Shown here: positions 1 to 6,405 of the stretch, one piece after another
Position numbering within the stretch: the stretch's first letter is position 1
Layout: the number at the start of each line of letters is the position of its first letter
Assembly: GCA_002348005.1 (NCBI GenBank)
Contig: DDYQ01000241.1
Location: forward strand, 1-7,349
DNA length: 7,349 bases
Reading direction: 5' to 3'
Source: Desulfobacteraceae bacterium UBA2230
GTDB taxonomy: Bacteria > Desulfobacterota > Desulfobacteria > Desulfobacterales > Desulfosarcinaceae
The notes under the pieces: generated by a model
Databases searched by the model: none
Told to the model about the DNA's origin: nothing
What the model saw: the letters and a program-made list of their open reading frames with translations, nothing else
Program-made: the position numbers and the translations under genes

Positions 1-1129
1 CATCGTTGGCGGTGAGGCAGAGACGAAAATAGTGCGGCATTTTCAGAATGCTGCCGGGCATGATGAACACGTTCCGGTCGGCCAGGAAATTGAAGAGCGC
101 GTCACCGTCGCCTCCGGGTGCCCGGGCAAAGATATAGAAAGTGCCCTGAGGCCGAACCAGACGGTAGCCCGACTCGCCGAGGACGGTGCAGAGGCGATCG
201 CGCCGGCGGGCGAGGGAACCGATGTCGATGCCGAGTCCTTCCAGTTCCGGAACGGCGTACTGCATTATCGCATTGGGGAAGGTCCATCCCAGCGCCATCT
301 GGGTCGTGAAGAGCGCGTCACGCAGTGCGGCGCGCTCGTTTTCAGGCATCAACGGGGATAGGGCCAGGTAGCCGATACGCTGACCCGGAGCGAGCAGCAC
401 CTTGCCGTAGCTGTAGTCGATCAGGGTCCAGGGATAGACCGCGGCCGGGCTGACGAAGGGTGTCTCGTCGAAACGGATCCGCCGGTAGGGTTCGTCGGAG
501 AGCAGGAAGATTCGCCTTCCGTTGATCCGGGAGCTTCTCTCCAGAAGTTCGGCAAGGGCTTGAAGCCGCTCGCGGGTATAAATCCGGCCCGTGGGGTTGT
601 GGGGCGAATTCACCACCACCATCCGCGTTCGCGGTCCGAGGGCGCTGGCGATGCCATCGATATCCAGATCGAAGGTCTCGGCCTCCAGCGGAACCTCTAC
701 CGGGACGGCGCCGGAGAGGCGAAGCATGGGTTCATAGCAAAACCACCCCGGCAGCGGGATGACCACTTCATCCCCTGCATCCAGGAGCAGCCCGAAAGCC
801 AGTGCGATGGCGCCGAAGGCACCTGCAGTCATGGCGAAGTCGTCGGGCTCGAAGGCAAGACCCAGTTCGGCGCCGAGCCGCTCAGCCAGAAAGGCGCGCG
901 GTTCGTCTTCGTTGCTCTTGTAGGCGAACCAGTTCTTGTCCTGCGGGACAGCGTGACGCTGAATGGCTTCCACCAGGCCGGGTAGCGGAAATTCGTGGGG
1001 GTTCCCAAAGGTGAAGTCGCAGATATCCGGGTCTCCCCGCCGTTCACCGTAGCGCGGGCCAAGGAAAAAATCCTTGACGGCGGCGAAACAATCGGCGGCC
1101 GCAACGGCACGATTTGAAATGATGCCCAC
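1..1129 (-). CDS. Class I/II PLP-dependent aminotransferase, 3' end beyond window (partial)
   Basis: This is a fold-type I aminotransferase that would transfer an amino group between an amino acid and a 2-oxo acid using pyridoxal phosphate in the cytoplasm. The frame is open for 376 codons from a GTG start at 1129 to the window edge. The start is chosen because AAAGGAG lies 6 nt upstream (1142-1136) and the family-like N-terminus begins there. By alignment to E. coli AspAT from memory, the visible active-site residues are N178 in SPHNPTGR (AspAT N194), D212 and Y215 in SDEPY (D222, Y225), the Schiff-base lysine K243 in SYGKVLLAPGQRIGY (K258), R251 eight residues later (R266), and R369 in FRLCLT, the carboxylate-binding arginine (R386). 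Family members are usually near 390-400 residues, so about 15-30 residues are missing. The residue before the lysine is Gly, where AspAT has Ser. Substrate specificity cannot be read from the sequence. The family assignment is firm and the exact enzyme is not. Confidence 0.95.
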   Translation of the reverse strand, partial: MGIISNRAVAAADCFAAVKDFFLGPRYGERRGDPDICDFTFGNPHEFPLPGLVEAIQRHAVPQDKNWFAYKSNEDEPRAFLAERLGAELGLAFEPDDFAMTAGAFGAIALAFGLLLDAGDEVVIPLPGWFCYEPMLRLSGAVPVEVPLEAETFDLDIDGIASALGPRTRMVVVNSPHNPTGRIYTRERLQALAELLERSSRINGRRIFLLSDEPYRRIRFDETPFVSPAAVYPWTLIDYSYGKVLLAPGQRIGYLALSPLMPENERAALRDALFTTQMALGWTFPNAIMQYAVPELEGLGIDIGSLARRRDRLCTVLGESGYRLVRPQGTFYIFARAPGGDGDALFNFLADRNVFIMPGSILKMPHYFRLCLTAND

Positions 1130-1135
1130 ACCGTT

Positions 1136-1142
1136 CTCCTTT
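1136..1142 (-). promoter_or_regulatory. Ribosome binding site deciding the GTG start of the aminotransferase
   Basis: AAAGGAG on the minus strand is followed by a 6-nt spacer (AACGGT) and GTG at 1129-1127. A second GTG at 1131-1129 is in a different frame and gives only a 100-codon reading frame unlike any family, so the GTG at 1129 is the real start. Confidence 0.8.
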
Positions 1143-1146
1143 AGTT

Positions 1147-1183
1147 CCGGCGCATGGCAGGGAAGCTGCTATTGCCCTGCCGG
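1147..1183. repeat. Inverted repeat in the gap before the aminotransferase
   Basis: GGCAGGG (1156-1162) and CCCTGCC (1175-1181) are perfect 7-bp arms around a 12-nt loop. A CCGG flanks each side (1147-1150 and 1180-1183), the latter sharing two bases with the arm. On the minus strand the structure ends about 5 nt before the ribosome binding site of the aminotransferase and starts 26 nt after the stop of the 104-residue gene. No T-run follows on either strand, so it is not a standard terminator. It could be a 5' leader hairpin affecting translation, an mRNA-stabilising element, or chance. Confidence 0.5.
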
Positions 1184-1209
1184 CTCTGCACGCGTGGTGC
1201 GGGTGTCTT

Positions 1210-1524
1210 TCAAGCAGAAGCGATCCGTCTGTAGACATTGCGGTAGTCGGCGTAAAGGTCGCGTATCCGGCGTTTCAACTCCTTTATCTTCCGGGAGTCA
1301 TTCTGATCGGCCCATCGCGGTTCGCTGATGGAAAACAAGGCGTTGCTCAGATCGTCGATGACGTGTTCAGTGGCCAGGCACCATTCGTCGGTGCAGGTAT
1401 TGGCCATCTCGGAAGCCTCCTGGATGTCGGTCTCCAATTTCCGGAGGGCGTTCTCCAACGCGCTTAAGTAGGTCCGCCAGGAACTCGCCAATTCCTGTTG
1501 AGCCTCATCTTTGGGCATGGACAT
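1210..1524 (-). CDS. Small helical protein of unknown family (104 aa)
   Basis: The family is not recognised. The 104 residues are rich in Glu, Arg, Lys, Ala and Leu and look almost wholly helical: an amphipathic stretch at about 10-42, a middle segment at 50-68, and a very basic C-terminal helix at about 76-101 containing KIKELKRRIRDLY. There is no signal peptide or membrane segment, so a cytoplasmic, probably oligomeric or coiled-coil, protein is the simplest reading. Two cysteines, C44 and C49 (TCTDEWC), could form a disulfide or bind metal, but nothing confirms this. The ATG at 1524 is chosen because AAAGGAGG sits 6 nt upstream. An ATG two codons further in is less well spaced. The same frame stays open upstream to 1878, giving a possible 222-residue form, but no upstream start has a good ribosome binding site. 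The gene lies 80 bp upstream of the aminotransferase on the same strand. Confidence 0.72.
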   Translation of the reverse strand: MSMPKDEAQQELASSWRTYLSALENALRKLETDIQEASEMANTCTDEWCLATEHVIDDLSNALFSISEPRWADQNDSRKIKELKRRIRDLYADYRNVYRRIASA

Positions 1525-1530
1525 GTCAAG

Positions 1531-1538
1531 CCTCCTTT
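1531..1538 (-). promoter_or_regulatory. Ribosome binding site deciding the start of the 104-aa protein
   Basis: AAAGGAGG on the minus strand is followed by the 6-nt spacer CTTGAC and ATG at 1524-1522. This near-perfect Shine-Dalgarno lies inside the longer open frame and argues that translation starts here rather than at 1878. Confidence 0.75.
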
Positions 1539-1551
1539 CAAGCGGGATGTC

Positions 1552-1568
1552 GCGATCCAAACGATCGC
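1552..1568. repeat. Short hairpin just upstream of the 104-aa gene's ribosome binding site
   Basis: GCGATC (1552-1557) and GATCGC (1563-1568) form a perfect 6-bp stem with the 5-nt loop CAAAC. On the minus strand it ends 13 nt before the AAAGGAGG at 1538. There is no T-run, so it is not a terminator. If transcribed it would lie in the 5' leader of the 104-residue gene. The stem is short and could be chance. Confidence 0.4.
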
Positions 1569-1838
1569 CCGGCACAACGGCCCCCGCCCTTTTTCCGACA
1601 GGTTGCACCGCCGCTGCGTTTGCCGGTCCGTCGATCGCGCGGTAACTCCGCCAAAATACCCACCCGATCACCCCCGCCGCCATGGGGTCGGACACGTATA
1701 TTCCACGCCATGGCTCAGTACGCCCCTCGATCGGTTTCTTCAGCATCTCGCCGTGCAGGGTCTCGGCAGCAGCCCGGTTCGACATGCCCTTCCGGAAGCC
1801 GTCATTCGGGCGAGGTCCGAGCGTCGGCTGAATGGAAG

Positions 1839-2201
1839 TCACCCAACCGGGGTGTGTTGGTGAATGCGAAGTTTCCATGAGCCGCCCGACCGGATGTACG
1901 TACTGCTGATGAGCGCAACGTAAGGTTGAGCCCCTTCGCGCTGCGCCGTAACCCTGTAGGTCAATACGCCTGCCGCCTCTCCCAGAGGAATAACTCTGGA
2001 ATCATCGACCTTGAAGTGCTTCCAGGGTTGTACAGACAGAGAATCCAGGATCGGTTGCTTTCCCTCGAGAACCATGCCGCCAGGAAAGAGCATCACGGCA
2101 TCTTCGTGCAAGACATCTGCGTAAAACCGAGTGGCTGCTCCCTGCTCAGATGACGCGAGGGCGTTCCACCCCTGGATTTCCAGCTCAAGTAATTCATCCA
2201 A
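1839..2201 (-). CDS. SnoaL/DUF4440-like protein (NTF2-like fold), 120 aa, TTG start
   Basis: This is a small single-domain protein of the NTF2-like superfamily, DUF4440/SnoaL_3 branch. These are cone-shaped alpha+beta proteins with a ligand pocket; most members have no assigned reaction. The N-terminal helix (MDELLELEIQGWNAL), the RFYADVLHEDAVMLFPGG segment at 25-42, and the final beta strand ending WKLRIHQHTP (109-118) are typical, and 120 residues is the usual domain length. The start is the TTG at 2201: AAAGGAGG lies 8 nt upstream, an in-frame TAG stands two codons before the TTG, and the family-like N-terminus begins exactly there. An ATG at 2197 is out of frame with the conserved protein. 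There is no signal peptide, so it is probably cytoplasmic. It lies 148 bp downstream of the sensor kinase on the same strand. A role as a small-molecule binder or enzyme cannot be decided. Confidence 0.88.
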   Translation of the reverse strand: MDELLELEIQGWNALASSEQGAATRFYADVLHEDAVMLFPGGMVLEGKQPILDSLSVQPWKHFKVDDSRVIPLGEAAGVLTYRVTAQREGAQPYVALISSTYIRSGGSWKLRIHQHTPVG

Positions 2202-2209
2202 GATCTATA

Positions 2210-2217
2210 CCTCCTTT
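2210..2217 (-). promoter_or_regulatory. Ribosome binding site deciding the TTG start of the DUF4440 gene
   Basis: AAAGGAGG on the minus strand is followed by the 8-nt spacer TATAGATC and TTG at 2201. The in-frame TAG within that spacer rules out a longer protein in this frame, which makes the rare TTG start convincing. Confidence 0.8.
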
Positions 2218-2243
2218 GCTTGCCGGGCTGACAACCTTCGCCC

Positions 2244-2323
2244 GCTTTCATGAGGTCATGGCAGACTGCGGCACCCAGCGTCTGAAGATGCGCACAGGAG
2301 TATCCTGGCGCCATGATGAAAGC
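2244..2323. repeat. Bulged 14-bp inverted repeat between kinase and DUF4440 genes
   Basis: The right arm is 2310-2323 (GCCATGATGAAAGC). The left arm is GCTTTCA (2244-2250) plus TCATGGC (2256-2262), split by a 5-nt bulge, TGAGG. All 14 positions pair. The 47-nt interval contains a smaller possible stem (GCGTC at 2278-2282 with GATGC at 2287-2291, loop TGAA, one G-T pair). A further CGGGC/GCCCG stem (2224-2228 with 2240-2244) lies between the repeat and the ribosome binding site. No T-run follows on the minus strand, so it is not a classical terminator. It would sit in the mRNA between the two genes, as a leader structure, RNA-stability element or regulator site. The pairing is seen directly; the function is unknown. 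Confidence 0.55.
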
Positions 2324-2349
2324 CGCGTGGGGCCCCGCAGATGCTTTTC

Positions 2350-5300
2350 CTACTCGTGGTGCAGTCCGTAGATGGCCTTCAGCAGTTTGGCCGAAGAGGC
2401 TGTTTTGTTGACCAGGGATTCCGCGCCGGCCTGCAGGAGGGTACGGGCGATATGCTCGTCTTCGTGCATTGAAAGGCCGATTATCCGTATGCGCGGCAGC
2501 TGGGCTTTAATTTGCCGAGTGGCTTCAATGCCGTCCATTCCCGGCATGGAGATGTCCATAATGATGACGTCCGGCCTGAGGTGGTCTGCAAGTTCAAGGG
2601 CTTCCCGGCCGTCGGCCGCTTCTCCCACCACCTCGATATCGGGTTGCCCCTGGACCAGGCGTATCAGCCCATCGCGCATCACCTTGTGATCGTCGGCAAA
2701 CAGCACGCGTATGTTTTCTTTTTCTCTGAGCGGCGGTCCCGCCGGGCTGTTGAGGCTGTATACGGCTTCGGTTGAATCCTCTGCTTTGTATCTGGAGCTG
2801 CCCAGTATGAGCGGAACGGTTAAGGTGAATCGGCTGCCCTTCCCTGGCGTGCTCTCAATTTTGAAGGACCCGGCGATAGAGTCTGCACGCTCCTGAATGC
2901 TCAGCAGTCCCAGTCCTCCTTTGGCCGAGGGTAAATTGAGGAAGGAGGGATCGATCCCTCCGCCGCGATCGCTGACGGTTAGAACAATTCCGCCGTTACG
3001 ATTGGAAAGCGTCACATGAGCGCGCTTGACTCCGGCATGCTTGACCACGTTGTACAACAATTCCTGGGCGGCTCGGAAAAGAAACACCTTCAGAGGGGTG
3101 TTCTCTAATGCGAGACGGGCATCGGCGTCCAGCACGACATTCAGCCCGAACTGCTCGTGCATCTGCCGCCCCAGCCACTCCAGGGCGGGTACCAGGCCGG
3201 AGTGGTGAAGCACGGCTGGGCTCAGTTCGTGAGACAGTCGCCTGGATTTGGTGATCGACGCTTCCAGAAGCTGCTCCACGTCCAGCAATTCAGGCACTTC
3301 CGGCAGCTCCTTGCGGACTGCCTGGAGTATCATACGGGCGGCGGCCAGAATCTGCTGCAGATCCTCATGCAGCAACGAGGCAATTCGCCGCCGTTCGCGC
3401 TCCTCGGTCTCGATCAGTTCCACCGCAAGTTTCTGAAGTTCTCTGGAGCGGGCTTCGGCCACCTGTGTTCGTTCAGCCACTTTTTGTTCAAGGGTTTCAT
3501 TCAGCTGCCGCAACTGCGCCTCGGCCGCTTTCAGGTTCTCGATGTCGGTGGCCGTGCCGAACCATTTGACGATCCGGCCGTTGTTGTCACGGGCAGGTAT
3601 CCCGCGGCTCAAATGCCAGCGGTAGCTGCCATCCGCCAGCTGCACGCGGTGCTCGACCTGGAATGTTTCGCCTGCCCGATAGGCTTTCTTCCATGCCTCG
3701 CGCGTGGGTCCCTCGTCTTCCTCATGCAGAATGGGGTTCCATCGAAGGGTTCCGTCAGCCCTCGGTTCGAGGCCCTGATACTCTTTGTATCTCACATTGT
3801 AGTAATCCACCTGTCCGTCGGAGTTCGCCGTCCAGACAAGTTGCGGCATGCTGTCGGCCAGCTCCCTGAAACGCTTTTCACTTACCCGCAGCGCCTCTTC
3901 CATGCGCTTGCGCTCCCCGATATCCTGGTACCCGATTACCCCGCCGATGATGTCGCCCTCTGAATTACGGATGGGTGCAGCGGTGCACAGGATAGGGATT
4001 CTCCTGCCGTCGGGCCTTCGGATGATCCACTCTTCCTGCCTGACCAGTTCTCCCTTTTGAACAGCTCGCGTCAAGGGCAGCGATGCGTTTGCGGCAGGCG
4101 TTAGGCCATCGGCATGAAAGATTTCCCATGTCTCGGCATGCTGATCGACCGCGATGCCTTCGAGGTGCTCCCGCGACTTGCCTGTGACCTCAAGGCCATA
4201 GCGGCTCACGGCGCTGATGGTCGCATCCGGTGCATCGGCGATGACGATTCCCATGGGGATGTGTTCCATCATGGCATCGAATATCCGACGTCGTTCATCG
4301 GCCGCGGCCAAGGCATCGCGCAGTTGTTCCTCGGCCTGCTTGAGTTGTTCGATGTTCATCGCAACGCCGAACCAGCGAATGACATGGCCCTGAGGATCGC
4401 GGATTTGTCTGCCGATCACCCTGAACCATTCGTAAACTCCGTCATGGCGGCGGACCCGGTAGGCCAGATCATAGGGTGCGTTGTCTTCTACGGCGGAGCG
4501 CCAGGCGGCAAACGCTTGGGGTCGATCTTCGGGATGGAGCAGCGCGTTCCAGCCGTTGCCGAGATGCTCGGACATCGGCACGCCCGTATAGTCCACCCAC
4601 TGCTGACTCTGATAGTCACAATAGCCGTCCGGGCGGGTGGTGAAAACCATGCCGGGTATCGACTCCAATGTTTGGCGATGGAAGGATTCACTCAGCGCCA
4701 GCGCCTCCTCGGCCCTCTTGCGGTCGGTGATATCGCTTGCCGAGGGGACCAGATAGGTAACGCGGCCGTCCGAATCGAATATGGGTGACAGCATGAAGTC
4801 GATGGTCCTGAGTTGACCTTGTGCGGCACGAATCACCGCGTCGTAACGGCTGCCCTGTCCGTGGGCGGCACGTCCAATTGCGTCACGCAGGCGTTTTTGT
4901 TCACCGGCCGACCAGGACCACCAGTAGCAGGATTCGAAAGGTTTGTTTATAACATCCTGCGGTTCAAGATCGGCGACCTCCAGTGCGTTGCGGTTCGCTT
5001 CGATCAATATGCCGTCCGGGGTCATTAACCCGATCATCGCGACCATACTGTTCAAGATATTGCGCAGATGCTGCTCGCTTTGAAGAAGGGTCCGCTCAAT
5101 TTTCTTCTGCTCGGTGATGTCTCGGCTCACGACGACCGATCCAACGATTTTGCCGTCATGATCTCGAATGGGACCGAAGCTGTAACTGCCCGTCCAGCGC
5201 TCACCGGTGTCCCTGCGCATCAGGTTGAACACGGCGTTAGAGGCTGTTTCGCCGCGCAGCGCTCGGGGGATAGCACACATCTCGGCGGGTGCAGGTTCTC

Positions 5301-6405
5301 CATTTTCCAGGTATATTTCCAGAGTGTCGGGGGATCCGGCGAAAGCTCGCGAACACTCTTCTTTGTTCCTGAACCGGTGAAAGGTTGCGAATGCATCGTT
5401 GAAATCGAGCAAACGCCCTTCCGCATCGGAAATGAGCACCGCATCGGTCATGCTGGCGAAAGCGGCATCCAGTTTGGCGCGGCTTTCCTGCAGGATTTTC
5501 TCGGCCCCCAGTATTCTGGCGGTGTTTTTCTTTTCACGCCGAATGAGCTGAATGCTTTCGAAAAGCAGGCCGAACAGGACCACAAGGGAGCTTGAGGTGG
5601 GAATGGCGCGCGTCAGGTACCATGACGGTTCATAACGGCTCATCCCGCCTAAGGTGCAGGCGACGCCCAAAGCGAATCCTGCCTGGGCAATGGCGGTATA
5701 TCCGATGAGGGCATCGCCGGTCTTGATATAACAGCGTGTCGACAGCACGGCGCCGGCCATCAATAGAACTGTCAATACCGCATTCCAGACAATAAGGGGC
5801 GGGGTAAAGCCGCCGGATGCGGTGACCAGCGCGGGCAGGAATTGCTCGGCCCGCACCCCGAGCATGGATGCGATCACCAGAAACAGGATCCAGGCCGCCG
5901 TCCAGATTGTCAGACGCAATTTAACCAGCGCCTCACGTCCGGGCCTGCGCACCAGGACGGCCACCAGCATGCAGGCACTGAAGACAGAAAGGCCGATCTG
6001 GACAAACCATGCCGGGGTGCCGGGATTTTCTGCGATCAGGGAGCCTCCACCCGGCAGCAATCCGGGCCATGCCAGGGCATAAAACACCAGCAGGATGCCG
6101 AGTGCGGATGTGCCGATCCCGATCCAGAAGGAAGCGGTATCCTGCAGCACCTGGGATCGCCCGATCGCCAGAACGGCCACCGAGAGCAGAACCAGCGAAT
6201 TGAAGAGGCTGATCACGGGAACAAACCAGGGCAGGGCGGCGACAGCGGTGCCGGGTCCCCGCTGGCTGGAAGCCAAAACAGCCATCAGGACTGCGAACAA
6301 TATTATCGCGGCGGCGGCTACTCGGTAAACGCGGTTTTTGTGTCTATTGCGGCAAACTTCCGGGCACCCGTTCTCGCGGGAAGGCGTGGGTCGTTCTACG
6401 TTCAT
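2350..6405 (-). CDS. Membrane-bound multi-PAS hybrid sensor histidine kinase with C-terminal NarL-type receiver
   Basis: This 1351-residue inner-membrane hybrid kinase would autophosphorylate on histidine and relay phosphate to its own receiver. Eight likely membrane segments occupy about 26-47, 59-82, 91-115, 131-152, 163-184, 203-222, 232-253 and 267-288, and a basic N-terminus (RHKNR) suggests both ends are cytoplasmic. The domain is MASE4-like at best. Five PAS domains follow at about 306-430, 444-562, 572-690, 700-830 and 842-958, then a coiled coil (955-1005). The HisKA_3 motif ERRRIASLLHEDLQQ places the phospho-histidine at H1013. HATPase_c has the N-box ELLYNVVKHA (N1119), the D-box SDRGGGID (D1146) and the G-box GGLGLLSIQER (1163 on). 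The receiver (1231-1348) has D1238/D1239, phospho-acceptor D1284 in IIMDISMPGMDG, S1312 and K1334. It stops (TAG) where NarL-family proteins would continue into a LuxR-type helix-turn-helix. The ATG at 6405 is the first start after an in-frame TGA eight codons upstream. Its Shine-Dalgarno is poor, unlike the three genes downstream, which suggests low expression. The signal and output partner are unknown. Confidence 0.95.
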   Translation of the reverse strand: MNVERPTPSRENGCPEVCRNRHKNRVYRVAAAAIILFAVLMAVLASSQRGPGTAVAALPWFVPVISLFNSLVLLSVAVLAIGRSQVLQDTASFWIGIGTSALGILLVFYALAWPGLLPGGGSLIAENPGTPAWFVQIGLSVFSACMLVAVLVRRPGREALVKLRLTIWTAAWILFLVIASMLGVRAEQFLPALVTASGGFTPPLIVWNAVLTVLLMAGAVLSTRCYIKTGDALIGYTAIAQAGFALGVACTLGGMSRYEPSWYLTRAIPTSSSLVVLFGLLFESIQLIRREKKNTARILGAEKILQESRAKLDAAFASMTDAVLISDAEGRLLDFNDAFATFHRFRNKEECSRAFAGSPDTLEIYLENGEPAPAEMCAIPRALRGETASNAVFNLMRRDTGERWTGSYSFGPIRDHDGKIVGSVVVSRDITEQKKIERTLLQSEQHLRNILNSMVAMIGLMTPDGILIEANRNALEVADLEPQDVINKPFESCYWWSWSAGEQKRLRDAIGRAAHGQGSRYDAVIRAAQGQLRTIDFMLSPIFDSDGRVTYLVPSASDITDRKRAEEALALSESFHRQTLESIPGMVFTTRPDGYCDYQSQQWVDYTGVPMSEHLGNGWNALLHPEDRPQAFAAWRSAVEDNAPYDLAYRVRRHDGVYEWFRVIGRQIRDPQGHVIRWFGVAMNIEQLKQAEEQLRDALAAADERRRIFDAMMEHIPMGIVIADAPDATISAVSRYGLEVTGKSREHLEGIAVDQHAETWEIFHADGLTPAANASLPLTRAVQKGELVRQEEWIIRRPDGRRIPILCTAAPIRNSEGDIIGGVIGYQDIGERKRMEEALRVSEKRFRELADSMPQLVWTANSDGQVDYYNVRYKEYQGLEPRADGTLRWNPILHEEDEGPTREAWKKAYRAGETFQVEHRVQLADGSYRWHLSRGIPARDNNGRIVKWFGTATDIENLKAAEAQLRQLNETLEQKVAERTQVAEARSRELQKLAVELIETEERERRRIASLLHEDLQQILAAARMILQAVRKELPEVPELLDVEQLLEASITKSRRLSHELSPAVLHHSGLVPALEWLGRQMHEQFGLNVVLDADARLALENTPLKVFLFRAAQELLYNVVKHAGVKRAHVTLSNRNGGIVLTVSDRGGGIDPSFLNLPSAKGGLGLLSIQERADSIAGSFKIESTPGKGSRFTLTVPLILGSSRYKAEDSTEAVYSLNSPAGPPLREKENIRVLFADDHKVMRDGLIRLVQGQPDIEVVGEAADGREALELADHLRPDVIIMDISMPGMDGIEATRQIKAQLPRIRIIGLSMHEDEHIARTLLQAGAESLVNKTASSAKLLKAIYGLHHE

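Larger units (their letters stand above)
1525..1838 (-). other. 314-bp gap, open in the frame of the downstream gene; function unclear
   Basis: No gene can be confidently placed between the stop of the DUF4440 gene and the start of the 104-residue gene. The minus-strand frame of the latter stays open through the whole gap and back to an ATG at 1878 inside the DUF4440 gene. Its codons from about 1800 to 1690 end mostly in G or C, as real genes here do. The conceptual peptide has a short hydrophobic stretch (MAAGVIGWVFW) and no recognised domain. Candidate internal starts at 1785, 1740 and 1683 lack a properly spaced ribosome binding site; a GGAAGG lies only 2 nt before the ATG at 1785. It is either a leader region, an N-terminal extension of the helical protein, or a decayed coding remnant. 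I see no clear promoter or terminator. Confidence 0.45.

Noticed and set aside
32..985. Plus-strand frames opposite the aminotransferase (32-361, 560-985)
   Set aside because: They are antisense to a well-supported enzyme gene, with no family resemblance.
829..1131. Minus-strand 100-codon frame starting at GTG 1131
   Set aside because: It is out of frame with the aminotransferase, which shows all its conserved motifs in the frame starting at 1129.
1210..1524. The 104-aa protein as an Hpt phosphotransfer partner for the hybrid kinase
   Set aside because: Length and helicity fit, and H54 lies in a helix, but the sequence EHVIDDLSNAL lacks the Hpt H-x-L-K-G motif. The idea rests only on proximity.
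2093..2314. Minus-strand 73-codon frame crossing the kinase-DUF4440 gap, including ATG 2197
   Set aside because: It overlaps the DUF4440 gene in another frame, lacks a ribosome binding site at 2314 and has no recognisable sequence.
2324..2349. GGGGCCCC palindrome (2329-2336) after the kinase stop as a terminator
   Set aside because: It is a self-complementary octamer with no loop and no following T-run on the minus strand.
3157..4788. Long plus-strand open frames opposite the kinase (3157-3963 and 4114-4788; also 5068-5595 and 5842-6420)
   Set aside because: They lie wholly antisense to clear kinase and PAS coding sequence, have no domain-like sequence or good ribosome binding sites, and are expected in GC-rich coding DNA.
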